Both the position numbers and the translations under genes were made by a program. The notes below the pieces were generated by a model. That model was not told the origin of the DNA. It ran no database searches and saw only the letters and a program-made list of their open reading frames with translations. Positions 46,545 to 55,424 of a stretch of 64,000 nucleotides of DNA are shown here, piece by piece (the stretch's first letter is position 1; every line of letters begins with the position of its first letter). Source of the DNA: JAJEFO01 sp022819605 (GTDB lineage: Bacteria > Pseudomonadota > Alphaproteobacteria > Rhodobacterales > Rhodobacteraceae); the NCBI GenBank assembly GCA_965221545.1, contig OZ244901.1, positions 3,658,001 through 3,722,000 of the forward strand, written 5' to 3'.

Positions 46545-46975
46545 GGCGACTGAAGGATTTCCACGACGTTTCCGTCCACGTCGCGTCCATAGGCAAAGAC
46601 TCCTCCTGCGGGCATTTTCAACGGCCCGGCCTGAAAGGACATGCCCAGCGTCTTCAGCCGCGCAAACTCCGCAGCGCAGTCATCGACTTCGAAGCAGACG
46701 TGATTGAAGCCCGGCTTCGCAACTGCGAGCTGGCGGTCGGGCAAGCGTTCAGGAAGATCTTCGAATTGAAAGAGTTCCAGCCGCCCCGTCGCGAAGCCCA
46801 GCATGACAATCCGTCCGGAACTGCCGGCAGCGGCCAACCGCGTGGTCAACGCCGTGTCACCCGGCCCCCACCGGAATTCTCCAAGCTGCTCCGCGAAGAA
46901 GTTGCTTTTGTAGAACCCGGCCAGTCGTTCAGCGTCCTCGGTGACCACGCCCACGTGATGCATGCCAATTATCAT
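46526..46975 (-). CDS. VOC-superfamily (glyoxalase/dioxygenase-fold) protein
   Basis: This 149-residue protein has the paired beta-alpha-beta-beta-beta VOC modules: GMHHVGVVTEDAERLAGFY at the N-terminus and FNHVCFEVDDCAAEFARLKTLG near residue 90, with VFAYGRDVDGNVVEILQ at the end. Metal-ligand candidates are His6, His92 and the C-terminal Glu. The size fits a glyoxalase- or epimerase-like enzyme; extradiol dioxygenases of this fold are usually longer. It is the only minus-strand gene between 43.9 and 51.1 kb. Confidence 0.82.
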   Translation of the reverse strand: MIIGMHHVGVVTEDAERLAGFYKSNFFAEQLGEFRWGPGDTALTTRLAAAGSSGRIVMLGFATGRLELFQFEDLPERLPDRQLAVAKPGFNHVCFEVDDCAAEFARLKTLGMSFQAGPLKMPAGGVFAYGRDVDGNVVEILQSPQLTAS

Positions 46976-47012
46976 GGCGGATTCCTAGACCGGACTTCTG
47001 CGGAGTTCCACC

Positions 47013-47876
47013 ATGGCTGACCGCATCATCCTTCTCGGCACCAAGGGCGGCCCGCGCCTGACGACCGGATCGAGCTGGCCGTCGTCATCGGTCATCGAGA
47101 TTTCGGGGCGCCCATACGTCATAGATTGCGGCATGGGAGTGACGCGGCAGTTCGTGGAGGCCGGATTCTCGCTCGCAGATGTGGATACGATCCTGATCAC
47201 GCATCTGCATTCGGACCATTGCCTCGAGCTTGGACCGTTCCTGCACACCACGTGGGTGTCGTCCCCGAAGCGCCAGATCAAGGTCTACGGCCCGAAAGGC
47301 GTCAGGAAATTGATCGATGACTTCCTTGCCGCCATGACATGCGACATCGAGGTGCGCATGGCCGACGAGCGCCAGCAGGATCCGCGCGACATGTTCTCCG
47401 TCACGGAATACACGGAAGGCCATGTCTTCAAGGACGATCTGGTCGAAGTTGACGCACTGCGCGTGGTGCATCCGCCACTGACCGAAACGTTTGCCCTGAA
47501 GGTCAGGGGGCGGAATGGCATGGTGGTATTCTCGTCGGACACGAGCTATTTCCCGCCGCTGGCCGAATTCGCGAAGGGCGCCGACATTCTGGTGCACGAA
47601 ATCATGCATCGCGCCGGAACGGAAAGGATGTGCGAGCGCCTGAAATCCATCAAGCCGAACCTGATGGAACACATGATCGCAGGACACACGTTCGGAGACG
47701 ATGTTGGGCAGATCGCGACGGCGGCCGGTGTTGGGCACCTCGTGGTCCAGCACTTCACGCCAGGAGACGACGAACTGACAGGACCTGCGGAATTCGAGGC
47801 GCTCGTTCGGCAGACGTGGAACGGCAAGATGACTGTTGGCTACGATCTCGCAGAAATCGCCCTGCAAGACCGATGA
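47013..47876 (+). CDS. Metallo-beta-lactamase-fold hydrolase
   Basis: This 287-residue protein has the zinc motif THLHSDH (His64, His66, Asp68, His69), a second histidine-aspartate region (FSSDTSYFPP, HEIMH) and a late AGHTFGDDVGQIA. It resembles the RNase Z/arylsulfatase-like MBL branch (which includes AtsA-type sulfatases) more than glyoxalase II. The substrate is unknown. Hydrolysis of a phosphate or sulfate ester is plausible beside the sulfur-related genes, but this is inference. Confidence 0.82.
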   Translation: MADRIILLGTKGGPRLTTGSSWPSSSVIEISGRPYVIDCGMGVTRQFVEAGFSLADVDTILITHLHSDHCLELGPFLHTTWVSSPKRQIKVYGPKGVRKLIDDFLAAMTCDIEVRMADERQQDPRDMFSVTEYTEGHVFKDDLVEVDALRVVHPPLTETFALKVRGRNGMVVFSSDTSYFPPLAEFAKGADILVHEIMHRAGTERMCERLKSIKPNLMEHMIAGHTFGDDVGQIATAAGVGHLVVQHFTPGDDELTGPAEFEALVRQTWNGKMTVGYDLAEIALQDR

Positions 47877-48133
47877 GGTGTCCAGGAAATGGAGCCAGCG
47901 TGGACTTTTGGACAGGAACGATGGGTCTGACCCGAATGAGATCGAAGTCTCCTTCTTCACCGTCTGAAAAATACCAATCCTAGAGCCCGACGGTCGCCTT
48001 CATGGAAGTGCTCTCAAAAGCAGGCATTCAACCATGAAAAAGAAAATCTTTCTTCTGGAACGCGGTGAAGTTATCTACTCTAATCCGTGTCAATGACCTC
48101 CGGCGAGAGTGACCAACAAACAGGGAGAGTACT

Positions 48134-49066
48134 ATGAAATACATGGCTAAGCTTTTGACTTCGATCGTTTTCGCGGTGGGCGCCATGACCGGCATGGCAC
48201 GTGCGGAATACCCGGAACGGCCAGTGGAATTCGTGGTGCCGTGGCCTCCCGGTGACATCGAGGACACGATCGCCCGCATGATTTCTGATGCGTTCAAGAA
48301 GGAAACCGGCGTTCCGGCCACCACCGTCAACATCAAGGGCGGCGGCGGGCTGATTGGCGCCACCCACGTGTTCAACCAGCCTGCGGACGGCTACACCGTC
48401 GGCGTCTTCACCGCCAACATCATCTCTGCCCACATAATTCGCGGAAATGCGGAATACGAGAAGGGAGAGTTCGAGCCTCTGGCCGTGATCATCGGCTACG
48501 GGATGATGCTGACGGCCCATGCCGACGCGCCTTACAGCAACCTGATGGAATTGGCGGAGCACGCCAAGTCGAATGACGTCAGCCTTGGTGTCTTCGGCCT
48601 CAACGGCCCACCCGCCCTCCAGACACTGAAGATGGCCGAAGAGCTTGGATTCAAGTTCTCCAGCATCACGGCGTACGACGAGACGACCTGCCAGATGATC
48701 CTCAACAGGGAAATCGACGTCACCCTAGGCGGGGGCCTGCTGAAGCCCTGTCTGACCAGCGGAGAAGCCAAGGCACTCGCAGCCTACACGACGGCACGCA
48801 TTCCGATCTATCCTGACGTGGCCACCCTCGAAGAGCAGGTGCCCGGCATCTCCACGCCCGGCTGGACCGGCATCTTCGTGCGAAAGGACACGCCGGCAGA
48901 GGCGCGTGAGGTGATTTCGCGCATTGCAAGGGCTGTGGTGGAAAGTCCCGAGGCGCAGGAAATCGCAGCCAACTCAGGCGCCGTGGTCCAGTGGATGCCC
49001 GCGGACGAAGCAGCGCAATTTGCGGAAGCGTTCTACCACCGGTTCGAGAACCTCCTGGCCAAATAA
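48134..49066 (+). CDS. tctC: Tripartite tricarboxylate transporter substrate-binding protein (TctC/Bug family)
   Basis: This 310-residue periplasmic binding protein has a signal peptide (LLTSIVFAVGAMTGMARA, cleavage near residue 24) and the Bug-family start YPERPVEFVVPWPPGD. A GGGAGAG ribosome site precedes the ATG. TctC proteins bind carboxylates (citrate, aromatic acids such as terephthalate or protocatechuate, amino acids) and deliver them to TctAB. It follows the MBL gene by 257 bp, so it probably has its own promoter. Confidence 0.92.
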   Translation: MKYMAKLLTSIVFAVGAMTGMARAEYPERPVEFVVPWPPGDIEDTIARMISDAFKKETGVPATTVNIKGGGGLIGATHVFNQPADGYTVGVFTANIISAHIIRGNAEYEKGEFEPLAVIIGYGMMLTAHADAPYSNLMELAEHAKSNDVSLGVFGLNGPPALQTLKMAEELGFKFSSITAYDETTCQMILNREIDVTLGGGLLKPCLTSGEAKALAAYTTARIPIYPDVATLEEQVPGISTPGWTGIFVRKDTPAEAREVISRIARAVVESPEAQEIAANSGAVVQWMPADEAAQFAEAFYHRFENLLAK

Positions 49067-49072
49067 GCGCCC

Positions 49073-49618
49073 ATGTCAGGCGACCGAAAGGACGACGAGT
49101 CCCCGTTCAGCGAACAGCCGACCGGGGGCCGCTTCCTTGTCGGTGCAATCTTCGTGGCAGCGGTCTTGCTGTTGGCGATGGTCGGCTGGCAGACAACGCC
49201 GGGCTCAATGGGCCAGACAGTCATGTCCGGTGGCTGGTGGGCGGAACCCGCACTTGCTCCGACCGTCGCGCTCATCATGACCGTCACCGCTTCCGCAATA
49301 GCGTTCTTCGTCGCAAGGCGCGAAACGGTCGATATCGGAAAGTCCGCGCGCGTCTACGGGCAGATTCTGCTGATCTCCGGCTGCATGATTGGCGCCGTCA
49401 TGCTGATGAAAGTGCTCGGTTTCGCACTGTCGATCCTCATTTTCGCGGGCGTAGTGGCAACAGTGGCGGGCTTTCGTGGCACGCGTCTCGTTCTGATCGC
49501 GCTTGGGACGACCGTCGCCATGGTCCTGATTTTTCGCATCGGCTTTGAAATTTGGTTTCCGCGACCCGCGCTCTTCAAATGGCTTGACCTCCCCGTGTCC
49601 TGGCAGGGCATCCTCTGA
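49073..49618 (+). CDS. tctB: Tripartite tricarboxylate transporter, small membrane subunit TctB
   Basis: This 181-residue membrane protein has four hydrophobic segments (starting near FLVGAIFVAAVLLLAMVGW), as expected of the poorly conserved TctB subunit. The identification rests on size, membrane pattern and position between tctC and tctA. It overlaps tctA by one base (TGATG). Confidence 0.85.
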   Translation: MSGDRKDDESPFSEQPTGGRFLVGAIFVAAVLLLAMVGWQTTPGSMGQTVMSGGWWAEPALAPTVALIMTVTASAIAFFVARRETVDIGKSARVYGQILLISGCMIGAVMLMKVLGFALSILIFAGVVATVAGFRGTRLVLIALGTTVAMVLIFRIGFEIWFPRPALFKWLDLPVSWQGIL

Positions 49619-51099
49619 TGCTGGAGACAATTGCACTTGGTGCACAGCAACTCGCCGATCCGGTAATCTGGATCGCATTGATCAGCGGGAGCGTGCTCGG
49701 CATCATCCTTGGCGCCATACCCGGGATTGGCCCCGGGGTCGGGATCGTGCTGCTTTTGCCGATCACTTACACGATGGATCCGCTTGCCGGGATAACGCTC
49801 TTGATGGGGCTGTATGCAGCGGGATGGTATGGCGGGGCTGTTCCGGCCATCACGATCAACACCCCGGGCACGGCCGTGAACGTGCTGACCACCTATGACG
49901 GCTATCCGATGGCCAAGAACGGCGAGCCGCAACGTGCCTTGGCGCTGGCTTATTCTTCAAGCTTCGTCGGCGGAATCTTTGCCGTCAGCGTTCTGGCTCT
50001 CGCTGCCTGGCCCCTTGCGGCACTGTCCAAGTACCTCACGTCGGTCGACCTCGGCATGGCCGCGCTCTTGGCTATGGTTCTCGTCGTGGTCGCCCATCGC
50101 GGCAGCGAGTTCGCCTCCTTTGCGATGCTCGGCGTGGGGCTGTTTGTCTCGACCATCGGGTTGGAGACCGCCTATGGCTCGGCGCGGTACACATTCGGCA
50201 CCACGTGGATGATGGCAGGCGTACCGCTGATTTCCATGGTTCTCGGCCTCTTCGCGCTGAGCCAGGCCCTGACCCTGATATTCTCCGACAGGCAAATCAA
50301 GGATGCCAACACCGAAATCGACCGGCGCCTTCTCAGCGGATTCATCGAGGTGTTTCGCTATCCCAAGACCTTGTTCCGTTCGGCCGGACTGGGAGTCGGA
50401 ATGGGCGTGCTTCCGGGCGTTGGAGAATTCCTGGCCCAGTTCTTCGCATATACATCCGCCCGTGCCGGATCGAAGACGCCGGAAAAATTCGGCAAGGGCG
50501 CGCCTGAGGGCATCATCGCGTCAGAGACGGCCAACAACGCCGTGCCCCCCGCGGCCCTGGTCCCGCTTTTGTCGCTTGGCATCCCTGGAGAAGCCTTCAC
50601 GGCCTTGATGCTGACTGTCTTCATTGTCCACGGAGTCGATCCGGGACCTACGCTGTTCGAAGAAAACAAGGCATTCGTCGCCGGGCTATACATGACGCTC
50701 TTCATCATGAACTTCGTCATTGTCGCGTTGCTGCTGGTCGGCACGAAGTGGATCGCCAAGCTTGCCACCGTCAATGACAGGCTTCTGGGCGTGATCATCA
50801 TGTGCCTCGTCATGGTCGGCACGTTTTCGTCGAATTACCGACTGTCCGACACGATGATCGCCATTTGCTTCGGCGTGCTCGGATTTGCGCTCAGGCGTGC
50901 CAAAATTCCTATGGTGCCAATGATCCTCGGGCTGGTTCTTGGCCCGATCATGGAACGCTATTTCCGGCAAGGCATCGGGGCTGCGGGTGGGGACATGACG
51001 ATCTTCGTCACGCGCCCGGTAAGCCTCGTCTTCCTGATCGTCATCCTGGCGCTTATCGCGATGTCCGTCCGAAACGCAATCCAGCGCGTGCGACAATGA
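49618..51099 (+). CDS. tctA: Tripartite tricarboxylate transporter, large membrane subunit TctA
   Basis: This 493-residue membrane protein has about twelve hydrophobic segments. The TctA signatures are present: GAIPGIGPGVGIVLLLPITY (about residues 36-55), YGGAVPAITINTPGTAVNVLTTYDGYPMAK, and GVGEFLAQFFAYTSAR followed by GIIASETANNAVPPAALVPLLSLGIPG. It is the ion-coupled channel that works with TctB and TctC. It closes the catabolic region. Confidence 0.95.
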   Translation: MLETIALGAQQLADPVIWIALISGSVLGIILGAIPGIGPGVGIVLLLPITYTMDPLAGITLLMGLYAAGWYGGAVPAITINTPGTAVNVLTTYDGYPMAKNGEPQRALALAYSSSFVGGIFAVSVLALAAWPLAALSKYLTSVDLGMAALLAMVLVVVAHRGSEFASFAMLGVGLFVSTIGLETAYGSARYTFGTTWMMAGVPLISMVLGLFALSQALTLIFSDRQIKDANTEIDRRLLSGFIEVFRYPKTLFRSAGLGVGMGVLPGVGEFLAQFFAYTSARAGSKTPEKFGKGAPEGIIASETANNAVPPAALVPLLSLGIPGEAFTALMLTVFIVHGVDPGPTLFEENKAFVAGLYMTLFIMNFVIVALLLVGTKWIAKLATVNDRLLGVIIMCLVMVGTFSSNYRLSDTMIAICFGVLGFALRRAKIPMVPMILGLVLGPIMERYFRQGIGAAGGDMTIFVTRPVSLVFLIVILALIAMSVRNAIQRVRQ

Positions 51100-51198
51100 A
51101 AGCAGACTGCCCTGTTTCCCTGATGGCCGCCTTCGGAAGGAGCAAATTCATTTCAAGACCCGCCCGTCGTCGCGGGCGAGGCATTCGGTCAGGGTTGG

Positions 51199-51530
51199 CT
51201 ATTCGTCCGTCTTGGCACTGAACGCGCCAAGCACGTCGTCGTGCTCGAATGTACCGCCGCCCTCGGCATGATCGGCACCGTAGAAGGTGGCGGCGATCTG
51301 GTTGTCCGGCCGAGCGCCCGAAGCAAAGCCGTCGGGTGTCAAGGGCACATCGTTGAACATGATGTCGTTCTGAGCGGCTCCCGTGAACAGTTCGTGGATG
51401 ATCGTGAAGGCCACGTCGACATCGGCGTCGACGAAGTTCACGGTGATCTCTGCATTACCGTGGTAGCCTTCGGAAGCCACGCGATGGCCGCCGAAGGCTG
51501 TCGGGCGCGGCTCAATGCGTTCCCTGCCGT
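51199..51530 (-). pseudogene. Relic of a transferrin-binding-protein-like outer-membrane lipoprotein
   Basis: The C-terminal 85 residues of the open frame read NQIAATFYGADHAEGGGTF followed by DVLGAFSAK. This matches the repeated GTFYGxxHxExGGxF...GAFGA pattern that closes TbpB-like beta-barrel domains in alphaproteobacterial surface proteins. Upstream the frame (to 51696) no longer makes sense and there is no signal peptide or lipobox. I read it as the surviving C-terminal end of a decayed gene. Confidence 0.5.
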
Positions 51531-51852
51531 GCTGGCTTCGGCGGGCCAGACCATTCAGATTCTCCCTGGCGAGCAGGTTCCCACGCTTTGACGCAACAAG
51601 GATGCGTTCCGAACGATCTCGAACTTGATTGGATGTCCGGGGCCAGTGTAGTTCCGTCATCTGGGAACACAGATTCTCCCGGGATGGACCCGTCATGCTG
51701 CCCGAAGGTCGATCGCGGCTTGCTCCGGAACTGGGTTCATGTCCGAGGCATGCTCATGGCCAGTCGTCGACGGATTCCGGTTGTCCGACGGAAATCGTTG
51801 CCAGCACCGCCCTCAACCCCTAAGTTTCTCCGAGCATTCCGGGTCGACGCAC

Positions 51853-52575
51853 ATGAACAGGAGATTCTACGACAACCACGTAGTCCGACGGCGAAGGAGC
51901 GTCTTCGCTTGGCTCAGAGGCTCGTTCCTGACAGGGCTGGTCGTGATCGCGCCAATCGGACTGACGCTCTGGCTGATCTGGACCGTCGCGGGCTGGGTCG
52001 ACAGCTGGGTGCTGCCCTTCGTGCCCATCTGGCTCAGGCCCGATCAGTATGTCGGACTGAACATCCGCGGCGTCGGCGTAATCCTCTTTCTGATCTTCAC
52101 CGTTGTCGTAGGCTGGCTTGCCAAGGGAATCATCGGCAGGTCGCTGATCAATTGGGGCGAGAGCCTTGTTCACAATCTCCCAGTGATCCGCTCGGTCTAC
52201 AAGGGCCTCAAGCAGATCGCGGAAACGGTGTTTGCGCAGTCGGAAACTTCCTTCGACAGGGCATGCCTCGTGGAGTATCCACGGAAGGGGATCTGGGCCA
52301 TCGCCTTCATTTCCAAGGCCGCCAAAGGCGAAGTCGATTCCAAGATTGACCGCGAAGGCGGGAAAACCGCGGTGTTCCTGCCGACGACGCCCAACCCGAC
52401 CTCCGGCTTTCTCCTGTTTGTCCCGAAGAGTGACCTGATCGAACTGGAAATGTCGGTCGAGGACGCCGCAAAGCTCGTGATCTCGGCAGGCCTGGTCTAT
52501 CCCGACGGCAAGCCTGTCGCGTCAAGAGCGATCGAAGAGATTCGCGATCCCGCGACCGGCTCCGGCGAATCCTGA
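51853..52575 (+). CDS. DUF502 family membrane protein
   Basis: This 240-residue inner-membrane protein has two N-terminal membrane segments (SFLTGLVVIAPIGLTLWLIW and GVGVILFLIFTVVVGWLAKG), then a cytoplasmic domain with NLPVIRSVYKGLKQI and TTPNPTSGFLLFVP, the DUF502 hallmarks. The function is unknown. The start is at ATG 51853; the frame continues upstream without family support. It stands alone on the plus strand. Confidence 0.88.
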   Translation: MNRRFYDNHVVRRRRSVFAWLRGSFLTGLVVIAPIGLTLWLIWTVAGWVDSWVLPFVPIWLRPDQYVGLNIRGVGVILFLIFTVVVGWLAKGIIGRSLINWGESLVHNLPVIRSVYKGLKQIAETVFAQSETSFDRACLVEYPRKGIWAIAFISKAAKGEVDSKIDREGGKTAVFLPTTPNPTSGFLLFVPKSDLIELEMSVEDAAKLVISAGLVYPDGKPVASRAIEEIRDPATGSGES

Positions 52576-52703
52576 TGAAGTGACACGCAAGGCACTCGGC
52601 GCGACATGGCCGGGACTGCCATTCCCGACCGAACCCGACCCGAGTTGCTGCCTTTTGACCAGGCAATACGGATAAATCAGTACTGGCCGACAACGAATTC
52701 GAA

Positions 52704-53477
52704 TCAAAGGGCAGTCCAGCCACCGTCCATGGAAACTGCCGTACCGGTCAACTGTGCCGCAGCATCGCTGCACAAAAACACTGCAAGGGCACCGAGTTGC
52801 TCAACCGTCACGAACTCCTTCGTCGGCTGACGGACGAGCATCACCTGCTGAACCGCGTCGTCTTCGGAAACTCCATGTTCTCTCGCAATGTCGGGGATCT
52901 GCGCCTCGACCAGCGGCGTCAGTACAAATCCGGGACAAATGGCATTCGCCGTGATCGGGTCGCGCGCTGTCTCCAGCGCCACGACTTTCGTCATTCCAAT
53001 CAGCCCGTGCTTTGCGGTCACGTAGGCCGATTTGTAGGGAGACGCCGTGAGCCCGTGCGCGGACGCGATGTTTATGATGCGGCCCCAGCCCTTTTTTCGC
53101 ATCAACGGGATGGCAACGGCTGATGTGTGAAAGGCGGAATTCATGTTGATCGCGATGATCGAATCCCATGTCTCGACCGGAAACTCCTCAATCGCCGCGA
53201 CGTGCTGAATGCCCGCATTGTTCACCACGACGTCACATGCACCCGCCTGCTCGACGAGCGAGCGGCATTCGCCGGGCTTCGACATGTCGGCCTGTATGTA
53301 GCGTGCACTCACCCCGGTTTCCTTGGCAATCTCCGCCGCCAAGGCGTGATCTTCCTCGCGATCAGTGAACGAGTTCAGCACGACATCCGCACCGGCTCGC
53401 GCCATTGCCCAGGCAACGCCAAGCCCGATGCCGGAGTTCGAACCAGTGATGACGGCCGACTTTCCCTCAAGCGACAT
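52704..53477 (-). CDS. bdhA: 3-Hydroxybutyrate dehydrogenase (SDR family)
   Basis: This 257-residue short-chain dehydrogenase is predicted to interconvert 3-hydroxybutyrate and acetoacetate with NAD in polyhydroxybutyrate turnover. The motifs are TGSNSGIGLG (residues 11-20), NNAG (86-89) and the catalytic Ser139, Tyr152 and Lys156. ANAICPGFVLTPLVEAQI is characteristic of the D-beta-hydroxybutyrate branch. The start is MSLEGKSAVITG at 53477; an ATG at 53489 is possible. It is 80 bp downstream of rpmE on the same strand. Confidence 0.9.
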   Translation of the reverse strand: MSLEGKSAVITGSNSGIGLGVAWAMARAGADVVLNSFTDREEDHALAAEIAKETGVSARYIQADMSKPGECRSLVEQAGACDVVVNNAGIQHVAAIEEFPVETWDSIIAINMNSAFHTSAVAIPLMRKKGWGRIINIASAHGLTASPYKSAYVTAKHGLIGMTKVVALETARDPITANAICPGFVLTPLVEAQIPDIAREHGVSEDDAVQQVMLVRQPTKEFVTVEQLGALAVFLCSDAAAQLTGTAVSMDGGWTAL

Positions 53478-53557
53478 GGGCAACTCCATGGAACGCGCGG
53501 CGAGCTTGATTGGCGGTATCGATCGCCGCCCGGCAACCGGACAAGCGAATTGACAGG

Positions 53558-53779
53558 CTAGAGGTCCAGCCCCTCGTACTTCTTCTTGAACCTTGACACG
53601 CGGCCACCGGTGTCCAGAAGGCGCGTGCCGCCGCCAGTCCATGCCGGATGCACGGTCGGGTCCACGTCAAGTGAAAGCTGGTCACCCTCCGCTCCCCAGG
53701 TCGAACGCATCTGGACGACGTCGCCGTTTGTCATCTTGACATCGATGACGTGATAGTCGGGATGAGTGTCTTTTTTCAT
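53558..53779 (-). CDS. rpmE: 50S ribosomal protein L31
   Basis: This 73-residue bL31 opens MKKDTHPDYHVIDVKMTNGD and ends FKKKYEGLDL. The zinc-binding cysteines of C+ type L31 are absent, so it is the zinc-independent form that is common in Alphaproteobacteria. It begins 10 bp after the rplS stop, and the two are cotranscribed. Confidence 0.96.
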   Translation of the reverse strand: MKKDTHPDYHVIDVKMTNGDVVQMRSTWGAEGDQLSLDVDPTVHPAWTGGGTRLLDTGGRVSRFKKKYEGLDL

Positions 53780-53789
53780 GGCGCGTTCC

Positions 53790-54167
53790 TCAGGCCTCGC
53801 TCTTCGGCTTGTATGCGGAATCCTCCGCAATCCGTGCCGACTTTCCGCGCCGCGACCGAAGGTAGTAGAGCTTCGCGCGACGAACGCGTCCGCGACGCAC
53901 GACGGTAATGGAATCGATGTTTGTCGAATGCAGCGGAAAGACCCGTTCGACACCTTCGCCGAATGAAATCTTGCGCACGGTAAACGATCCGGCAATGCCT
54001 TCGCCGTTCTTTCGCGCGATGCACACACCTTCGTAATTCTGTACGCGTGTCCGCGTGCCTTCCGTGACCTTGTATCCAACCCGGACGGTATCGCCCGCCT
54101 TGAAATCTGGAATGCTCTTGCCCAGAGCAGCGACCTGCTCGGCTTCAAGCTCAGCGATCAGATCCAT
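53790..54167 (-). CDS. rplS: 50S ribosomal protein L19
   Basis: This 125-residue bL19 has FKAGDTVRVGYKVTEGTRTRVQNYEGV, SFTVRKISFGEGVERVFPLHS and VRRGRVRRAKLYYLR in the expected order. I chose ATG 54167; a GTG three codons upstream is the alternative. A 239-bp spacer separates it from trmD, longer than usual for this operon. It holds a CCCGGG-TTGCC-CCCGGG hairpin at 54188-54204, just ahead of the start. Confidence 0.96.
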   Translation of the reverse strand: MDLIAELEAEQVAALGKSIPDFKAGDTVRVGYKVTEGTRTRVQNYEGVCIARKNGEGIAGSFTVRKISFGEGVERVFPLHSTNIDSITVVRRGRVRRAKLYYLRSRRGKSARIAEDSAYKPKSEA

Positions 54168-54187
54168 CTGACCCACTCCTGTCGTGC

Positions 54188-54204
54188 CCCGGGTTGCCCC
54201 CGGG
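54188..54204 (-). promoter_or_regulatory. Leader hairpin upstream of rplS
   Basis: Two CCCGGG arms separated by five bases can form a 6-bp stem 20-37 bp before the rplS start. It could modulate L19 translation or act as an internal stop after trmD. There is no T-run. The evidence is positional only. Confidence 0.3.
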
Positions 54205-54406
54205 AGATGTTTCGTGCCTCAGAGCTCCGGTCGACATGCTGGGCCGGTCGTGCCGCCCGCCGGAGGATACAGGTCAACTTTGCCTTTGAGCACCAATTTG
54301 CCCGCGAACCCGCGTCCCTATAGGGGGTGCTTGGTTAGCAATCAAGGGAAAAAACTGCTCGAAACCGTCGCATGCGCTCCCAAGAAGGACGGGCTTTGCC
54401 GCACCC

Positions 54407-55093
54407 TTACGGCTTCTTGCCGGAATATGCCTGCCAGAGATCCGGCCGCCGCTCCCTCGTCAGTCGCTCTGCCTCTTGCTGACGCCATTTCGCCACGGCC
54501 TGATGGTCACCAGACGTCAGGACATCGGGAATGTCCCGTCCCTCCCAGGTCGCCGGGCGCGTGAAGTGGGGATATTCAAGTAGTCCGTTCGAGAAGCTCT
54601 CGCCTTCAATTGAGGCAGCGTTGCCAACCACGCCGGGCAAGAGCCGAACGGTAGCGTCGATCAGGGCCTGCGCAGCAATCTCTCCACCCGTCATCACAAA
54701 GTCGCCCAAAGAGACTTCCTCGATGCTGAACTGATCGATCACGCGCTGATCAAGACCTTCGAACCGACCTGAAATGAGAACGAGGCCAGGACCTTCCGAG
54801 AATCGCTGCACCATTGCCTGGTCGAGGCGGTGCCCGCGCGGACTGAGATACACCGGAGGCAAGGACGTATTCCTGCAGGCGTGCCGGATGGCCTTCCCCA
54901 TGACGTCGGCACGAAGCACCATGCCCGCGCCGCCCCCGGACGGCGTGTCATCGACGCTGCGGTGCTTGCCCGCACCAAACTGTCGGAGATCGACCGCTTC
55001 CAGGTTCCAGATCCCTTCAGCCAAAGCCTTGCCGATCAGTGATGCGCCCAGCACGCCGGGGAACGCTTCCGGGAAGAGCGTGATGACCTTCAC
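54407..55093 (-). CDS. trmD: tRNA (guanine-37-N1)-methyltransferase
   Basis: TrmD methylates G37 next to the anticodon to prevent frameshifting, using S-adenosylmethionine bound in a trefoil knot. The 228-residue product has KVITLFPEAFPGVLG at the start, the GGGAGMVLRADV block near 55, and the knot motif VSLGDFVMTGGEIAA near 125. I chose GTG 55093 because the family starts MKVITLFP. Normally it follows rimM; here it begins a minus-strand trmD-rplS-rpmE group 40 kb away. Confidence 0.96.
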   Translation of the reverse strand: MKVITLFPEAFPGVLGASLIGKALAEGIWNLEAVDLRQFGAGKHRSVDDTPSGGGAGMVLRADVMGKAIRHACRNTSLPPVYLSPRGHRLDQAMVQRFSEGPGLVLISGRFEGLDQRVIDQFSIEEVSLGDFVMTGGEIAAQALIDATVRLLPGVVGNAASIEGESFSNGLLEYPHFTRPATWEGRDIPDVLTSGDHQAVAKWRQQEAERLTRERRPDLWQAYSGKKP

Positions 55094-55424
55094 CGTCCAT
55101 GCTCCGGCATGCGATGGCCGGTCAGTGAGGAGGTCTCGTGGCGACGAGCTTGCCGAAATGCTCAACTGCCCGTGGGATCTTGCGCCAGGCATGTTCATGC
55201 CGTGGACATATAGACACAAGGCTGCCATGCCGCAATTGACGGCGTCGGCGGCACCAAAGCCTTCAAGCGAATGACGCCACGGCCCGATCGCCCGTCCAGG
55301 GTGCACCACGGGCAACATGATTCCTGCAAGACTGCGTGACTGTGCTGTTGCCCGCAGCCCTGCGATTCGCGATTCCGCCCTGCTTCAACGCAATGCGCGT
55401 GGGCATCCCACGCGCGATCCTTTG
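55094..55424. other. Gap between trmD and ctpA
   Basis: No gene is supported. Both flanking genes are on the minus strand, so this is the trmD promoter region. It would also be one of the two junctions if the region between rimM and trmD is an inversion. I saw no IS end or long repeat here. Confidence 0.4.

Noticed and set aside
46526..46975. VOC protein as an extradiol ring-cleavage dioxygenase for the monooxygenase operon
   Set aside because: At 149 residues it is half the usual length and lacks the second domain. A small glyoxalase-like enzyme is more likely.
51150..51185. CGCCCG/CGGGCG hairpin as a tctA terminator
   Set aside because: The 6-bp stem is followed by AGGCATT rather than a T-run on either strand. 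It is too weak to annotate.
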